Shown in pieces: positions 1 to 5,110 of a stretch of 5,110 nt of DNA. Position numbers and translations under genes: made by a program. This stretch comes from Deltaproteobacteria bacterium. GTDB lineage: Bacteria > Myxococcota_A > UBA9160 > SMWR01. Positions within the stretch are counted from its first letter, which is position 1. Each line of letters starts with the position of its first letter. The notes under the pieces were generated by a model. That model was given only the letters and a program-made list of their open reading frames with translations. It did not search any database and had not been told where the DNA came from. The stretch lies in NCBI GenBank assembly GCA_029261905.1, contig JAJDAM010000632.1, positions 1-5,110 on the forward strand, read 5' to 3'.

Positions 1-78
1 GCGTTTGCGTTAAGGTGCGGGCTTCAGCAACCGCTACGAGTGATGCACGCTTAGAGCTTAGATAGAGGGGGCACAGAC
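1..78 (+). other. Upstream region of the selenoprotein gene
   Basis: No gene is visible in this short stretch. It holds the Shine-Dalgarno sequence GAGGGGG (65-71) for the ATG at 79. I found no promoter that I would defend, and the sequence to the left is not available. Confidence 0.5.
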
Positions 79-813
79 ATGGCACAAGGTTCGTCAGCAG
101 GGGGGCTGGTCGCAGCCGCCTTGATCCTGGGTGGATCGCTGCTGGGTGGGAGTTATCTCATCGCAGGCTCGATCGACCGCGGCGTGGCCGAGATCTCGGG
201 TCTCACGTCCGCTGTTCAGACCGCGGCCGCCGCCAAGCCCGCGGCTCCTCAGGCGGCGCCGAGCCGATCGCGCCGGCCCGATCCCAGCAAGGTCTATGAC
301 GTCAAAATTGGCAGCGCGCCCTTCAAGGGTCCGGCCGATGCGGCGATCACGGTCGTCGAATTTTCGGACTTTCAATGACCTTACTGCAAGAGAGTCGGTC
401 CGACTCTCGAGCAGGTCATGAAGGATTACGGCAGCCAGGTTCGCGTCGCGTTCAAGCATTTGCCGCTTTCCATCCATTCCAAGGCACAGGCCGCTCACGA
501 GGCCTCCGAGGCCGCTAACCAGCAGGGCAAATTCTGGGAGATGCACGACAAGATCTTCGAGAATCAGCGCGAGATGAGTGAGGCCAACTATCTCGTCTAC
601 GCCAAGCAGATTGGTCTCGATGTCGAGAAGTTCAAGAAGGATCTCAAGGGTGCGGCCGTGAAGAGCCGCATCGACGCCGACAAGAGTGCAGCTGCCTCGT
701 TGGGCGTCACCGGTACACCCGCGTTCTTCATCAATGGTCGGTACCTTTCTGGTAACCAGCCGTTGGCGTCGTTCAAGAGTTTGATCGACGAGGAACTCAA
801 GAAGAAGAGTTGA
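79..813 (+). CDS. Membrane-anchored DsbA-family thiol:disulfide oxidoreductase, selenoprotein (UxxC) with in-frame TGA read as Sec
   Basis: The product is a thioredoxin-fold DsbA/Thioredoxin_4-type oxidoreductase that would make, break or isomerise disulfides on the outer face of the membrane. Read through the TGA at 376-378, the frame gives 244 residues with no other stop. Residues 9-30 are a hydrophobic N-terminal anchor or uncleaved signal. An Ala/Pro-rich linker follows to about residue 70, then the fold: VVEFSDFQ at 92-99, the active site U100-P-Y-C103, the typical HLPL...H stretch at 127-133, a helical insert, and the cis-Pro loop GTPAFFING with Pro214. Cys103 is the only cysteine in the chain, so Sec100 and Cys103 form the sole redox pair. 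Family members have Cys at position 100. The ATG is preceded by GAGGGGG (65-71) at 7 nt. An intrinsic terminator follows the stop at once. Standard annotation would split the gene into a 99-residue piece (79-378) and a 131-residue piece starting at the internal ATG 418. The alternative is a nonsense-mutated pseudogene, which the SECIS-like hairpin argues against. Oxidase, reductase or isomerase activity cannot be told from sequence. Confidence 0.88.
376..378 (+). other. UGA codon recoded as selenocysteine (residue 100)
   Basis: This TGA falls exactly at the first (nucleophilic) cysteine of the family's CxxC motif, after EFSDFQ and before PYCKRVGPTLEQ. The reading frame does not change across it, and family-typical sequence continues directly on both sides. 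Cys-to-Sec replacement at this position is the usual pattern for bacterial redox selenoproteins. A TGC-to-TGA mutation or sequencing error would give the same local change, but would not explain the hairpin placed just downstream. Confidence 0.87.
384..414 (+). promoter_or_regulatory. Bacterial SECIS-type hairpin downstream of the UGA
   Basis: The upper stem is seven perfect pairs, GAGAGTC (390-396) with GACTCTC (402-408), closing the loop GGTCC (397-401). Below a 2x2 internal loop (388-389 AA against 409-410 GA), the stem continues with four more pairs, CTGC (384-387) with GCAG (411-414). Counting the U of UGA as 1, the loop bases are G22, G23, U24 and C25. These are the same identities at the same spacing as the GGUC of the E. 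coli fdhF SECIS, which SelB recognises. There is no bulged U at position 17 as in fdhF, so the fit to the E. coli consensus is not complete. The hairpin lies inside the coding sequence (residues 102-112), as expected for a bacterial SECIS. Confidence 0.85.
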
Positions 814-819
814 ACTTCC

Positions 820-864
820 GGCCCCACCGACGACCTTGGGTTGATTCGGTGGGGCCTTCTTCTT
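820..864 (+). terminator. Rho-independent terminator of the selenoprotein gene
   Basis: An 11-bp perfect GC-rich stem is formed by 820-830 (GGCCCCACCGA) and 846-856 (TCGGTGGGGCC) around a 15-nt loop. It is followed by a U-rich tract, TTCTTCTT (857-864). It begins 6 nt after the stop codon at 811-813, which marks that stop as the true 3' end of the gene. Confidence 0.87.
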
Positions 865-878
865 GCCTTGGATTCGAG

Positions 879-1127
879 TTGGCGGGGAGCGCGGAGGCGG
901 CCAGAGGTGGCCTCCGGGAATGGCTCGCTGGTTGCTGGGGATGCGGGCGCTGTTGGTTGGCGTGTGGGGCTCGGCTACGGGGTGGGTGCTTGATGCACCG
1001 CTGTGCGTGAGTTCCCTGCGGCCACCTCTGGCCGCCTCCGCTTTTAGTGAATCGATGCGCGTTGCGTTGTGCGTGCATTTCGAATGCGGAATTGCGGTGG
1101 ACTGGAAATTGGGGGGCAGCGCGGAGG
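879..1127. repeat. Imperfect 19-bp direct repeats bounding an intergenic element
   Basis: Positions 879-897 and 1109-1127 match at 17 of 19 bases (TTGGCGGGGAGCGCGGAGG against TTGGGGGGCAGCGCGGAGG) in the same orientation. The first copy overlaps the left arm of the 21-bp inverted repeat at 891-911. The block lies wholly in the non-coding gap between two convergent genes. It could be the remnant of a small mobile element or a cluster of related intergenic repeats; one copy of the window cannot decide this. Confidence 0.4.
891..1041. repeat. Perfect 21-bp inverted repeat with 109-nt spacer
   Basis: Positions 891-911 are the exact reverse complement of 1021-1041. Pairing continues inward with two mismatches to about 920/1012, including GGGAA (916-920) with TTCCC (1012-1016). 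Each arm can also fold locally: CGGAGGC (892-898) with GCCTCCG (910-916), and GGCC with GGCC in the right arm. A small hairpin, GGTGC-TTGAT-GCACC (985-999), sits inside the spacer. The right arm is followed by TTTT (1042-1045), so the element could add plus-strand termination between the convergent genes. It resembles REP or MITE-like intergenic elements, but I cannot name a family. Apart from these repeats I see no gene in 866-1154. Confidence 0.7.
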
Positions 1128-1154
1128 GACACCGGACTGGGACCGAAAGTGGGG

Positions 1155-2444
1155 TTACGGCGCGGGAGGGGCGGCGGAGAGGGCGGTGATTGCGTCGGCG
1201 ATCTCTTGCTTGGTGGTGTCCGAGAGTCGCGGGGTTCGCAATTGTTCGAGGGTGGACTGGCGGACTGCGTCGCTCTCGAGGTTGGCTGGCAGGCTTACCA
1301 GGAGCTGGCCGATGCGATCGCCGATTCGCAGTAGCGCCGGCCGGAGTTCGGTCTTGATGTCGGGGATCGGTTCGGGCGGCGCGTAGTCACGATCGTGGAT
1401 TGCGTTCCATTGGATTTCTTTGGCCGCCTCCATCTGGGCGCGAAACAGCCGCTTCACGATCTCCGCGTCTGGCAGTGCCGCGCCATATCGCTCGGCTGCG
1501 GCGCGAGCGCTTTCGACTGCCGCGTCGAGTACGACCTCCTCGCGTTCGGGCGCCTCGAGAGGCATTCCCGATCGGCGCTTCGCGACTGCGACGAGCGGCA
1601 TCAGCGACAAGCGCTCATCCATGGCCGCTAGCAGCGACTCGAGCGGGGAAAAGCTGCGCGCCGGTTCCGGCCCGAAGTGCTCGATGCGCAGAGCCTGCAA
1701 GCTGCCGTCCGCCTCGCGCTCGATCAACCATGCATCGAGGTCGCGAGCGAGTTCGGGGCGGTCTGCGCGCACCCAGTAGGCCTTGCGATCCGTCGTGAAC
1801 GGCCCGTGCTGGTCGAGATCGTCGGTTCCGTCGCGCCAGTGAGGTGCCTCGAGTGTGTCGGTGACCGCAGCATCGAGATTGCCAGCGAGCAGTGTCTGCA
1901 GAACGGCTGCGTTGTCCGGGATCGAGATCACGGTCGCGCGGGAGAATCGCTCACTGGTGACCCGCTCGAGGTGTCCGCCGGCGTTTACGCCGATTCGGAC
2001 CGGCCGCCGATTGAAGTCGTCGATTGTCCGGAAGCGTCCTTTCGGCCTTCCCAGCACCACTGCACCGGTCTCGACGACGGTGACACCGAACCGACCCAGC
2101 GCAGTTCGTTCGGGACGGATCGTGACTCCCGACATTGCGATGTCGAACCGATCGGCAGCCAGCGAACTCGACAGTTCGGGCCACAGAAATCGGACGAATC
2201 GGAGTTCGAGTCCACGTTCGGCCGCGTAGGCTCGTGCGACCTCGATGTCGAAACCTTCGAACTCGATGGGATCTTCGCCCGTGACGATGCTGAACGGTGC
2301 GTAGTCACCGCTGGTTCCAACGCGCAAAATGGGCGGTTTTGCGATGAGATCGTCGGAAGTGACCTGGCCCATCGAGGCATCGCCGAGCGCCAGAATCGCC
2401 AGGAAGAGCGCAAACCGAAGCCAGCTGTGGAGTTGCCATCTCAA
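1155..2444 (-). CDS. Exported bifunctional cyclohexadienyl dehydratase (PheC-like) - AroQ-gamma chorismate mutase fusion
   Basis: The 429-residue protein begins with a signal peptide (hydrophobic residues about 9-22, cleavage near 23-26). Residues 38-258 are a type-3 solute-binding fold that closely resembles periplasmic PheC: GDYAPFS (46-52), DRFDIAMSG (98-106), VNAGG (153-157), and VTDTLEA (194-200), whose Glu199 aligns with the catalytic acid of PheC. Residues about 268-350 are an AroQ chorismate mutase. Arg278, Lys289, Arg301 and Glu302 reproduce the spacing of Arg28, Lys39, Arg51 and Glu52 in the E. coli enzyme, and Gln345 corresponds to Gln88. The tail from 356 (PPEPIPDI...LRPAL) matches the extension of secreted AroQ-gamma mutases. 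The inferred role is chorismate to prephenate to phenylpyruvate (or arogenate to phenylalanine) in the periplasm. The protein contains no cysteine. The start is TTG; no ATG or GTG lies upstream in frame before a stop, and the in-frame ATG at residue 25 would remove the signal. An amino-acid ABC transporter binding protein is the likely automatic misannotation of the N-terminal half. Confidence 0.88.
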   Translation of the reverse strand: MRWQLHSWLRFALFLAILALGDASMGQVTSDDLIAKPPILRVGTSGDYAPFSIVTGEDPIEFEGFDIEVARAYAAERGLELRFVRFLWPELSSSLAADRFDIAMSGVTIRPERTALGRFGVTVVETGAVVLGRPKGRFRTIDDFNRRPVRIGVNAGGHLERVTSERFSRATVISIPDNAAVLQTLLAGNLDAAVTDTLEAPHWRDGTDDLDQHGPFTTDRKAYWVRADRPELARDLDAWLIEREADGSLQALRIEHFGPEPARSFSPLESLLAAMDERLSLMPLVAVAKRRSGMPLEAPEREEVVLDAAVESARAAAERYGAALPDAEIVKRLFRAQMEAAKEIQWNAIHDRDYAPPEPIPDIKTELRPALLRIGDRIGQLLVSLPANLESDAVRQSTLEQLRTPRLSDTTKQEIADAITALSAAPPAP

Positions 2445-2451
2445 GTGCGAA

Positions 2452-2457
2452 TTCTCC
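2452..2457 (-). promoter_or_regulatory. Shine-Dalgarno site fixing a TTG start
   Basis: On the minus strand GGAGAA lies 7 nt upstream of the TTG at 2444-2442. This spacing supports TTG as the real start of the dehydratase-mutase gene and keeps the signal peptide intact. Confidence 0.65.
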
Positions 2458-2511
2458 GGTCCGACACGCTAGCAGCCGGACAGCAGATGTCGTTGCACGC
2501 GGGGGATTCGA

Positions 2512-2540
2512 TTGACCGGGCTTTGTTCATCCTCTAACCT
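2512..2540 (+). promoter_or_regulatory. Sigma-70-type promoter for the cold-shock-domain gene
   Basis: The -35 box TTGACC (2512-2517, 5 of 6 to consensus) and the -10 box TAACCT (2535-2540, with the key T, A and final T) are separated by exactly 17 bp. Transcription would start near 2547, leaving a leader of about 160 nt before the ATG at 2709. That is long for a simple gene and similar in length to cspA-type leaders. Function is inferred from sequence only. Confidence 0.55.
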
Positions 2541-2606
2541 GCCGCCTCTGTTGCGCTTCTGGTGACTCCACGCAGCGTGTGAGCGCCCAATCCACAGCCG
2601 GTACCC

Positions 2607-2641
2607 AGAACGTTCTCACCCCACGCGGGGTCAGGTAGAAC
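2607..2641 (+). promoter_or_regulatory. Nested palindromes in the leader: possible alternative RNA structures or operator
   Basis: AGAACGTTCT (2607-2616) is a perfect 10-bp palindrome. Its right half GTTCT (2612-2616) can instead pair with AGAAC at 2637-2641. This alternative encloses a second perfect hairpin, ACCCC (2618-2622) with GGGGT (2627-2631) around the loop ACGC. The middle segment therefore has two mutually exclusive partners. It lies in the predicted leader of the cold-shock-domain gene. It may act as a protein-binding site in DNA or as an RNA switch; the sequence does not say which. Confidence 0.4.
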
Positions 2642-2658
2642 TGACGCCGGATTTGGAC

Positions 2659-2682
2659 ATAGCGCGACGGAATAGCGCGACG
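2659..2682 (+). repeat. 11-bp tandem direct repeat ahead of the cold-shock-domain gene
   Basis: ATAGCGCGACG occurs at 2659-2669 and again at 2672-2682, with a 2-bp spacer (period 13). It ends 26 nt before the ATG at 2709, within the predicted leader. A regulator site is possible but unproven. Confidence 0.45.
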
Positions 2683-2708
2683 CTGCGCTTTCGCCTCGAG
2701 GTCTCTAC

Positions 2709-3185
2709 ATGTTGTCACTGGAAGAAATCGAATCGGGAACCCTGATTACGCACCGCAATACCGGACTGCGTTATTCAGTGGTCGATCTAGGTGACGAGGA
2801 AGTCCTGCTCAGCCCGGAGTCGGACGGAATGCAGGACCTCGTAGTTCCGGTCAAGCTCTTCAAAGACGAGTTCGTGCTGAGTGATCGCTTCAGCATGGGC
2901 GGGCGTGGTCGACGGGGAGGCGGTGGACGCGGCCGCCGCACGACGGCTCAGCGTACGGTCCCGTCGGGACCGAAGGTCAAGGGCAAGATCAAGAAGCTCG
3001 TTCGGGATCGCGGTTTCGGATTCGTACGCGGAGACGATGGTCGCGAGGTGTTCTTTCATCGCTCCGGCCTCGGGCCGAGCGACTACGACTCTCTCAACGA
3101 AGGGGACGTCGTCGAATACGTCGTTCAAGAGGGACCGCGCGGCGCGCGAGCCGAGAACGTCAGAGCCATCACCGAAGAAGGCTGA
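2709..3185 (+). CDS. Cold-shock-domain protein with an unrecognised N-terminal domain and Arg/Gly-rich linker
   Basis: This 158-residue protein has three parts. Residues 1-61 are a small, strand-rich domain (GTLITHRNTGLRYSVVDLG and VVPVKLFKDEFVLSD stretches) that I cannot assign to a family. Residues 63-78 are rich in Gly and Arg (MGGRGRRGGGGRGRRT), an RGG-like tract typical of flexible RNA-binding linkers. Residues 88-155 are a cold-shock domain, with an RNP1-like RGFGFVR (101-107) and an RNP2-like VFFHRS (114-119). Ordinary Csp proteins are about 70 residues, so this is more than twice that length. It probably binds single-stranded RNA or DNA as a chaperone or translational modulator. The ATG has GAGG (2698-2701) at 7 nt. 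The gene is divergent from the dehydratase-mutase gene and convergent with nadE, whose stop lies 33 nt beyond. The long leader suggests post-transcriptional control. Confidence 0.85.
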   Translation: MLSLEEIESGTLITHRNTGLRYSVVDLGDEEVLLSPESDGMQDLVVPVKLFKDEFVLSDRFSMGGRGRRGGGGRGRRTTAQRTVPSGPKVKGKIKKLVRDRGFGFVRGDDGREVFFHRSGLGPSDYDSLNEGDVVEYVVQEGPRGARAENVRAITEEG

Positions 3186-3218
3186 ATCTTCCGACGCGCC
3201 GCAGAGCTCGCCTCGGGC

Positions 3219-4883
3219 TCACAGGTACCGATGAACGATCGGAAGCCGCCGGCCGGTCCCGAAGGCCTTGGGCGAGGTTCGCAGCACCAGCGGCGACTGG
3301 CGGCGCTTGTACTCATTGCGATCGAGCCGGGCCGCGATGTTTCTGACGACTTCAGCACTCGAGCCCGGTGGAATCGGGATGCTTCCCGCACTCAGCCCGC
3401 CTTCGATCGCGTCGGTGAGGATCGCATCGAGCACGTCGTAGCTGGGCAGGTCGTCGCTATCGAGCTGGTCCGGCGCGAGTTCGGCCGATGGCGGTTTCTC
3501 GATGGTGTTGATCGGAATCCTGATGCCATCGCGGTTCGCGTGACGCGCGAGTGCGTACACGTCGCGTTTGTACACATCCCCGAGAACCGCCAGGCCGCCC
3601 ACGGTATCCCCGTAGAGCGTGCAGTATCCCACGCTCAATTCGCTCTTGTTTCCGGTGGCCAGCACCAACCGACCCTCCGCGTTCGAGACCGCCATCAGCA
3701 TTGCGCCCCGAATCCGACTCTGGATGTTCTGCTGGGCGATTCCGTAGTCGCTGCGTTCTCCGAGTACTGAGCCGAATGCGCTGAGGTAAGCCTCGTAGAT
3801 CGGTGTGACCGCCACGCGGCGCACCTCGATCCCCAATGTCGTCGCGAGGGCTTCCGCATCGGCGACACTGTGGTCGGACGAATAGGGACCCGGCATGGCT
3901 ATTCCGACCACGCGGTCGCGGCCCAGAGCGAGCGCGGCCAGGTGCGCGGTCACGGCTGAGTCGATCCCGCCGGACACTCCGATCACAGCGCCCGGCGGCA
4001 GGTTCTGCTTGCGGAAGTAGTCCCGGATTCCCAACACGAGGCCGGCTTCGAGCTGCTCGATCGGACCCGGGTCTTCGGCTTGCGCTGCGAGGGGCTCGGC
4101 GTCCCTCTCTTCATCGACAGCGCCATCGATAGCGACGTCGACGACGCCGAAGTGCGATTCGAACAGCGGGAATTTCGCCAGGATGCGGCCTTGCTGGTCG
4201 GTGACGAATGATCCACCGTCGAAGATCAGTTCGTCGTTGCCACCCACTTGATTCACGAAGCAGATCGGAATGTGGTGGTCTCGCGAGAGGGCTGAGACCA
4301 TCTCCCTGCGCTCCTCGGCCTTCGTCACATGCCAGGGCGACGACGACAGATTCAGAATCGCGCGCGCGCCGGCCGCGGCGAGTTCACCGATGGGGTTGAT
4401 CGCGTACCCCATTTTCTCGACCCAGGCGTCTTCACAGATCGTCAAGCCGATTTCGGGGCCGCCGTCTTTCAGTGTCACGGTTTCACGTGACGTCGCGGCA
4501 GCGAAATAGCGGCGCTCATCGAATACGTCGTAGCTCGGCAGCAGACTCTTGATCCGAACGGCTCGCTGTTTTCCGTCGGCGAGAAGCACCGCAGCATTAT
4601 GGAGCCGCGCGCGTCCTTCGCCCTCTCTTCTGACGATGGCACCCAGTGCTATCGGCACACTGCGCGATGCGGGCAGAAGTGCATCGAGTTCGCGAAGTTG
4701 GTCTCGGACGAAGCCATCGCGTTCCAGCAGATCCATCGGCGGATAGCCGGTCAGTACCATCTCCGGAAGTGCCAGCACGTCGGCACGTTCACTCGCTGCT
4801 CTGGCGGCCGCTTCCTCGACGAGTTTGCGGTTGCCGGCGAGGTCACCGACGACGGGATTCAGCTGTGCGATCGCGATTCGCAT
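3219..4883 (-). CDS. nadE: Glutamine-dependent NAD+ synthetase
   Basis: The enzyme makes NAD+ from deamido-NAD+, ATP and glutamine in the cytoplasm, the last step of NAD synthesis. Numbered from the ATG at 4883 (554 residues), residues 1 to about 260 form the nitrilase-like glutaminase domain. Its catalytic triad is Glu41 (LPEM), Lys112 (RIKSLLP) and Cys150 (TICED), and it supplies ammonia from glutamine. Residues about 275-554 form the synthetase domain, with the PP-loop SGGIDS at 304-309 and the conserved LATGNKSE (408-415), GYCTLYGD (419-426) and KPPSAEL (463-469) segments. Length and domain order are normal for the bacterial two-domain form. An in-frame ATG at 4907 would add eight residues (MDGADPAA). 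I prefer 4883 because MRIAIAQLNPVVGDL is the usual family N-terminus; neither start has a convincing Shine-Dalgarno site. The gene follows a hotdog-family gene in the same orientation and may share its transcript. Confidence 0.96.
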   Translation of the reverse strand: MRIAIAQLNPVVGDLAGNRKLVEEAAARAASERADVLALPEMVLTGYPPMDLLERDGFVRDQLRELDALLPASRSVPIALGAIVRREGEGRARLHNAAVLLADGKQRAVRIKSLLPSYDVFDERRYFAAATSRETVTLKDGGPEIGLTICEDAWVEKMGYAINPIGELAAAGARAILNLSSSPWHVTKAEERREMVSALSRDHHIPICFVNQVGGNDELIFDGGSFVTDQQGRILAKFPLFESHFGVVDVAIDGAVDEERDAEPLAAQAEDPGPIEQLEAGLVLGIRDYFRKQNLPPGAVIGVSGGIDSAVTAHLAALALGRDRVVGIAMPGPYSSDHSVADAEALATTLGIEVRRVAVTPIYEAYLSAFGSVLGERSDYGIAQQNIQSRIRGAMLMAVSNAEGRLVLATGNKSELSVGYCTLYGDTVGGLAVLGDVYKRDVYALARHANRDGIRIPINTIEKPPSAELAPDQLDSDDLPSYDVLDAILTDAIEGGLSAGSIPIPPGSSAEVVRNIAARLDRNEYKRRQSPLVLRTSPKAFGTGRRLPIVHRYL

Positions 4884-4960
4884 GGCGGCAGGATCGGCGC
4901 CGTCCATCGGTGAGTCAAGCCGATGGCGGTGATATCAGGGCAAACCGCACGGGTGGGCGA

Positions 4961-5110
4961 TCAGCTCGGATAGTAGACGTAGGTCACTTCGCCATGGCAC
5001 GCGGGTTTCGCCGAACCCTCCACCTCGAACCGGATCCGAAACGTCGCTCGGAGTGCGCCACCTGGAACGTCGCGGGTCCCGGACAACTTGGCCGACATTC
5101 GCACCCTCGA
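4961..5110 (-). CDS. MaoC/hotdog-like protein, C-terminal fragment cut by window edge
   Basis: The minus-strand frame is open from the window edge to a TGA at 4963-4961 and gives the last 49 residues. The run RATFRIRFEVEGSAKP (21-36), followed by AC and ending in VYYPS, resembles the final strands of MaoC-like acyl dehydratases and related hotdog enzymes, where an EVEG..KPA stretch precedes a terminal aromatic strand. These enzymes hydrate or dehydrate acyl-CoA thioesters; a hotdog thioesterase is the main alternative. The N-terminal part, including any active-site residues, lies outside the window, so activity cannot be assigned. It ends 77 nt before the chosen nadE start, with no strong terminator between them. 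Confidence 0.65.
   Translation of the reverse strand, partial: SRVRMSAKLSGTRDVPGGALRATFRIRFEVEGSAKPACHGEVTYVYYPS

Noticed and set aside
94..546. 150-residue minus-strand open frame opposite the selenoprotein gene
   Set aside because: It is antisense to a well-supported gene, matches no family I recognise, and is the kind of shadow frame common in high-GC DNA.
418..813. Independent 131-residue gene starting at the internal ATG 418
   Set aside because: It lacks the active-site motif and first strands of the fold, has no good ribosome binding site, and continues the same frame as 79-378. It is the C-terminal part of the selenoprotein.
79..813. Pseudogene with a nonsense mutation
   Set aside because: The stop sits exactly at the catalytic Cys, a SECIS-like hairpin follows at the canonical distance, there is no other damage, and a terminator is intact. 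It remains the fallback if the genome lacks the Sec machinery.
797..1189. Several open frames on both strands across the intergenic repeats
   Set aside because: They run through the terminator stem and the inverted repeat, have low-complexity Arg/Gly/Trp-rich translations, and overlap one another without ribosome binding sites.
2466..2474. Extended -10 (TGCTAGCGT on the minus strand) as promoter of the dehydratase-mutase gene
   Set aside because: No acceptable -35 box lies 16-18 bp upstream, and the transcript would begin almost at the ribosome binding site. The evidence is too weak to list.
1677..2537. 286-residue plus-strand open frame
   Set aside because: It lies antisense to the dehydratase-mutase gene, which has clear domains. 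The composition is that of a shadow frame, and it runs across the divergent promoter region.
2527..2718. 63-residue minus-strand open frame between the divergent genes
   Set aside because: It overlaps the start of the cold-shock-domain gene and its predicted leader, shows no recognisable motif, and has no convincing ribosome binding site.
3186..3218. Terminator between the convergent cold-shock-domain and nadE genes
   Set aside because: Only a weak GAGC/GCTC pairing is visible in 33 nt, with no T-run on either strand.

Overview
This high-GC window comes from a proteobacteria-like bacterium, probably Gram-negative with a periplasm, because two of the products look exported or periplasmic. A deltaproteobacterial or myxobacterial-type lineage is a guess from gene style and the apparent use of selenocysteine; no marker gene here fixes the taxonomy. 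The most important feature is at the left end. A DsbA-family thiol:disulfide oxidoreductase gene is interrupted in frame by one TGA, exactly where the first cysteine of the CxxC motif should be. A bacterial SECIS-type hairpin follows the TGA, and its loop sits at the same distance from the UGA as in E. coli fdhF. I read 79..813 as one membrane-anchored UxxC selenoprotein of 244 residues, not as two small genes or a pseudogene. A strong intrinsic terminator follows it.

Positions 866-1154 hold no convincing gene. They contain a perfect 21-bp inverted repeat (891-911 / 1021-1041) and an imperfect 19-bp direct repeat (879-897 / 1109-1127), which suggests a small structured or mobile-element-like intergenic repeat. 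On the minus strand, 1155..2444 encodes an exported two-domain protein: an N-terminal cyclohexadienyl-dehydratase (PheC-like) solute-binding fold followed by an AroQ-gamma secreted-type chorismate mutase. Together these would turn chorismate into phenylpyruvate (or arogenate into phenylalanine) outside the cytoplasm. Its start codon is TTG, supported by a well-placed Shine-Dalgarno site.

The divergent intergenic region 2445-2708 contains a good sigma-70-type promoter (TTGACC, 17 bp, TAACCT). It implies a leader of about 160 nt, with nested palindromes and a short tandem repeat, for the next plus-strand gene. That gene (2709..3185) encodes a 158-residue protein with an unrecognised N-terminal domain, an Arg/Gly-rich linker and a C-terminal cold-shock domain. 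A convergent minus-strand gene (3219..4883) encodes a complete glutamine-dependent NAD+ synthetase with both its glutaminase and its synthetase domains. Upstream of it, in the same orientation, lies the C-terminal end of a MaoC/hotdog-like protein cut by the window edge (4961..5110); the two may be co-transcribed.

The genes are not one functional pathway. The locus mixes periplasmic redox chemistry, periplasmic aromatic amino-acid synthesis, RNA binding and cofactor synthesis.
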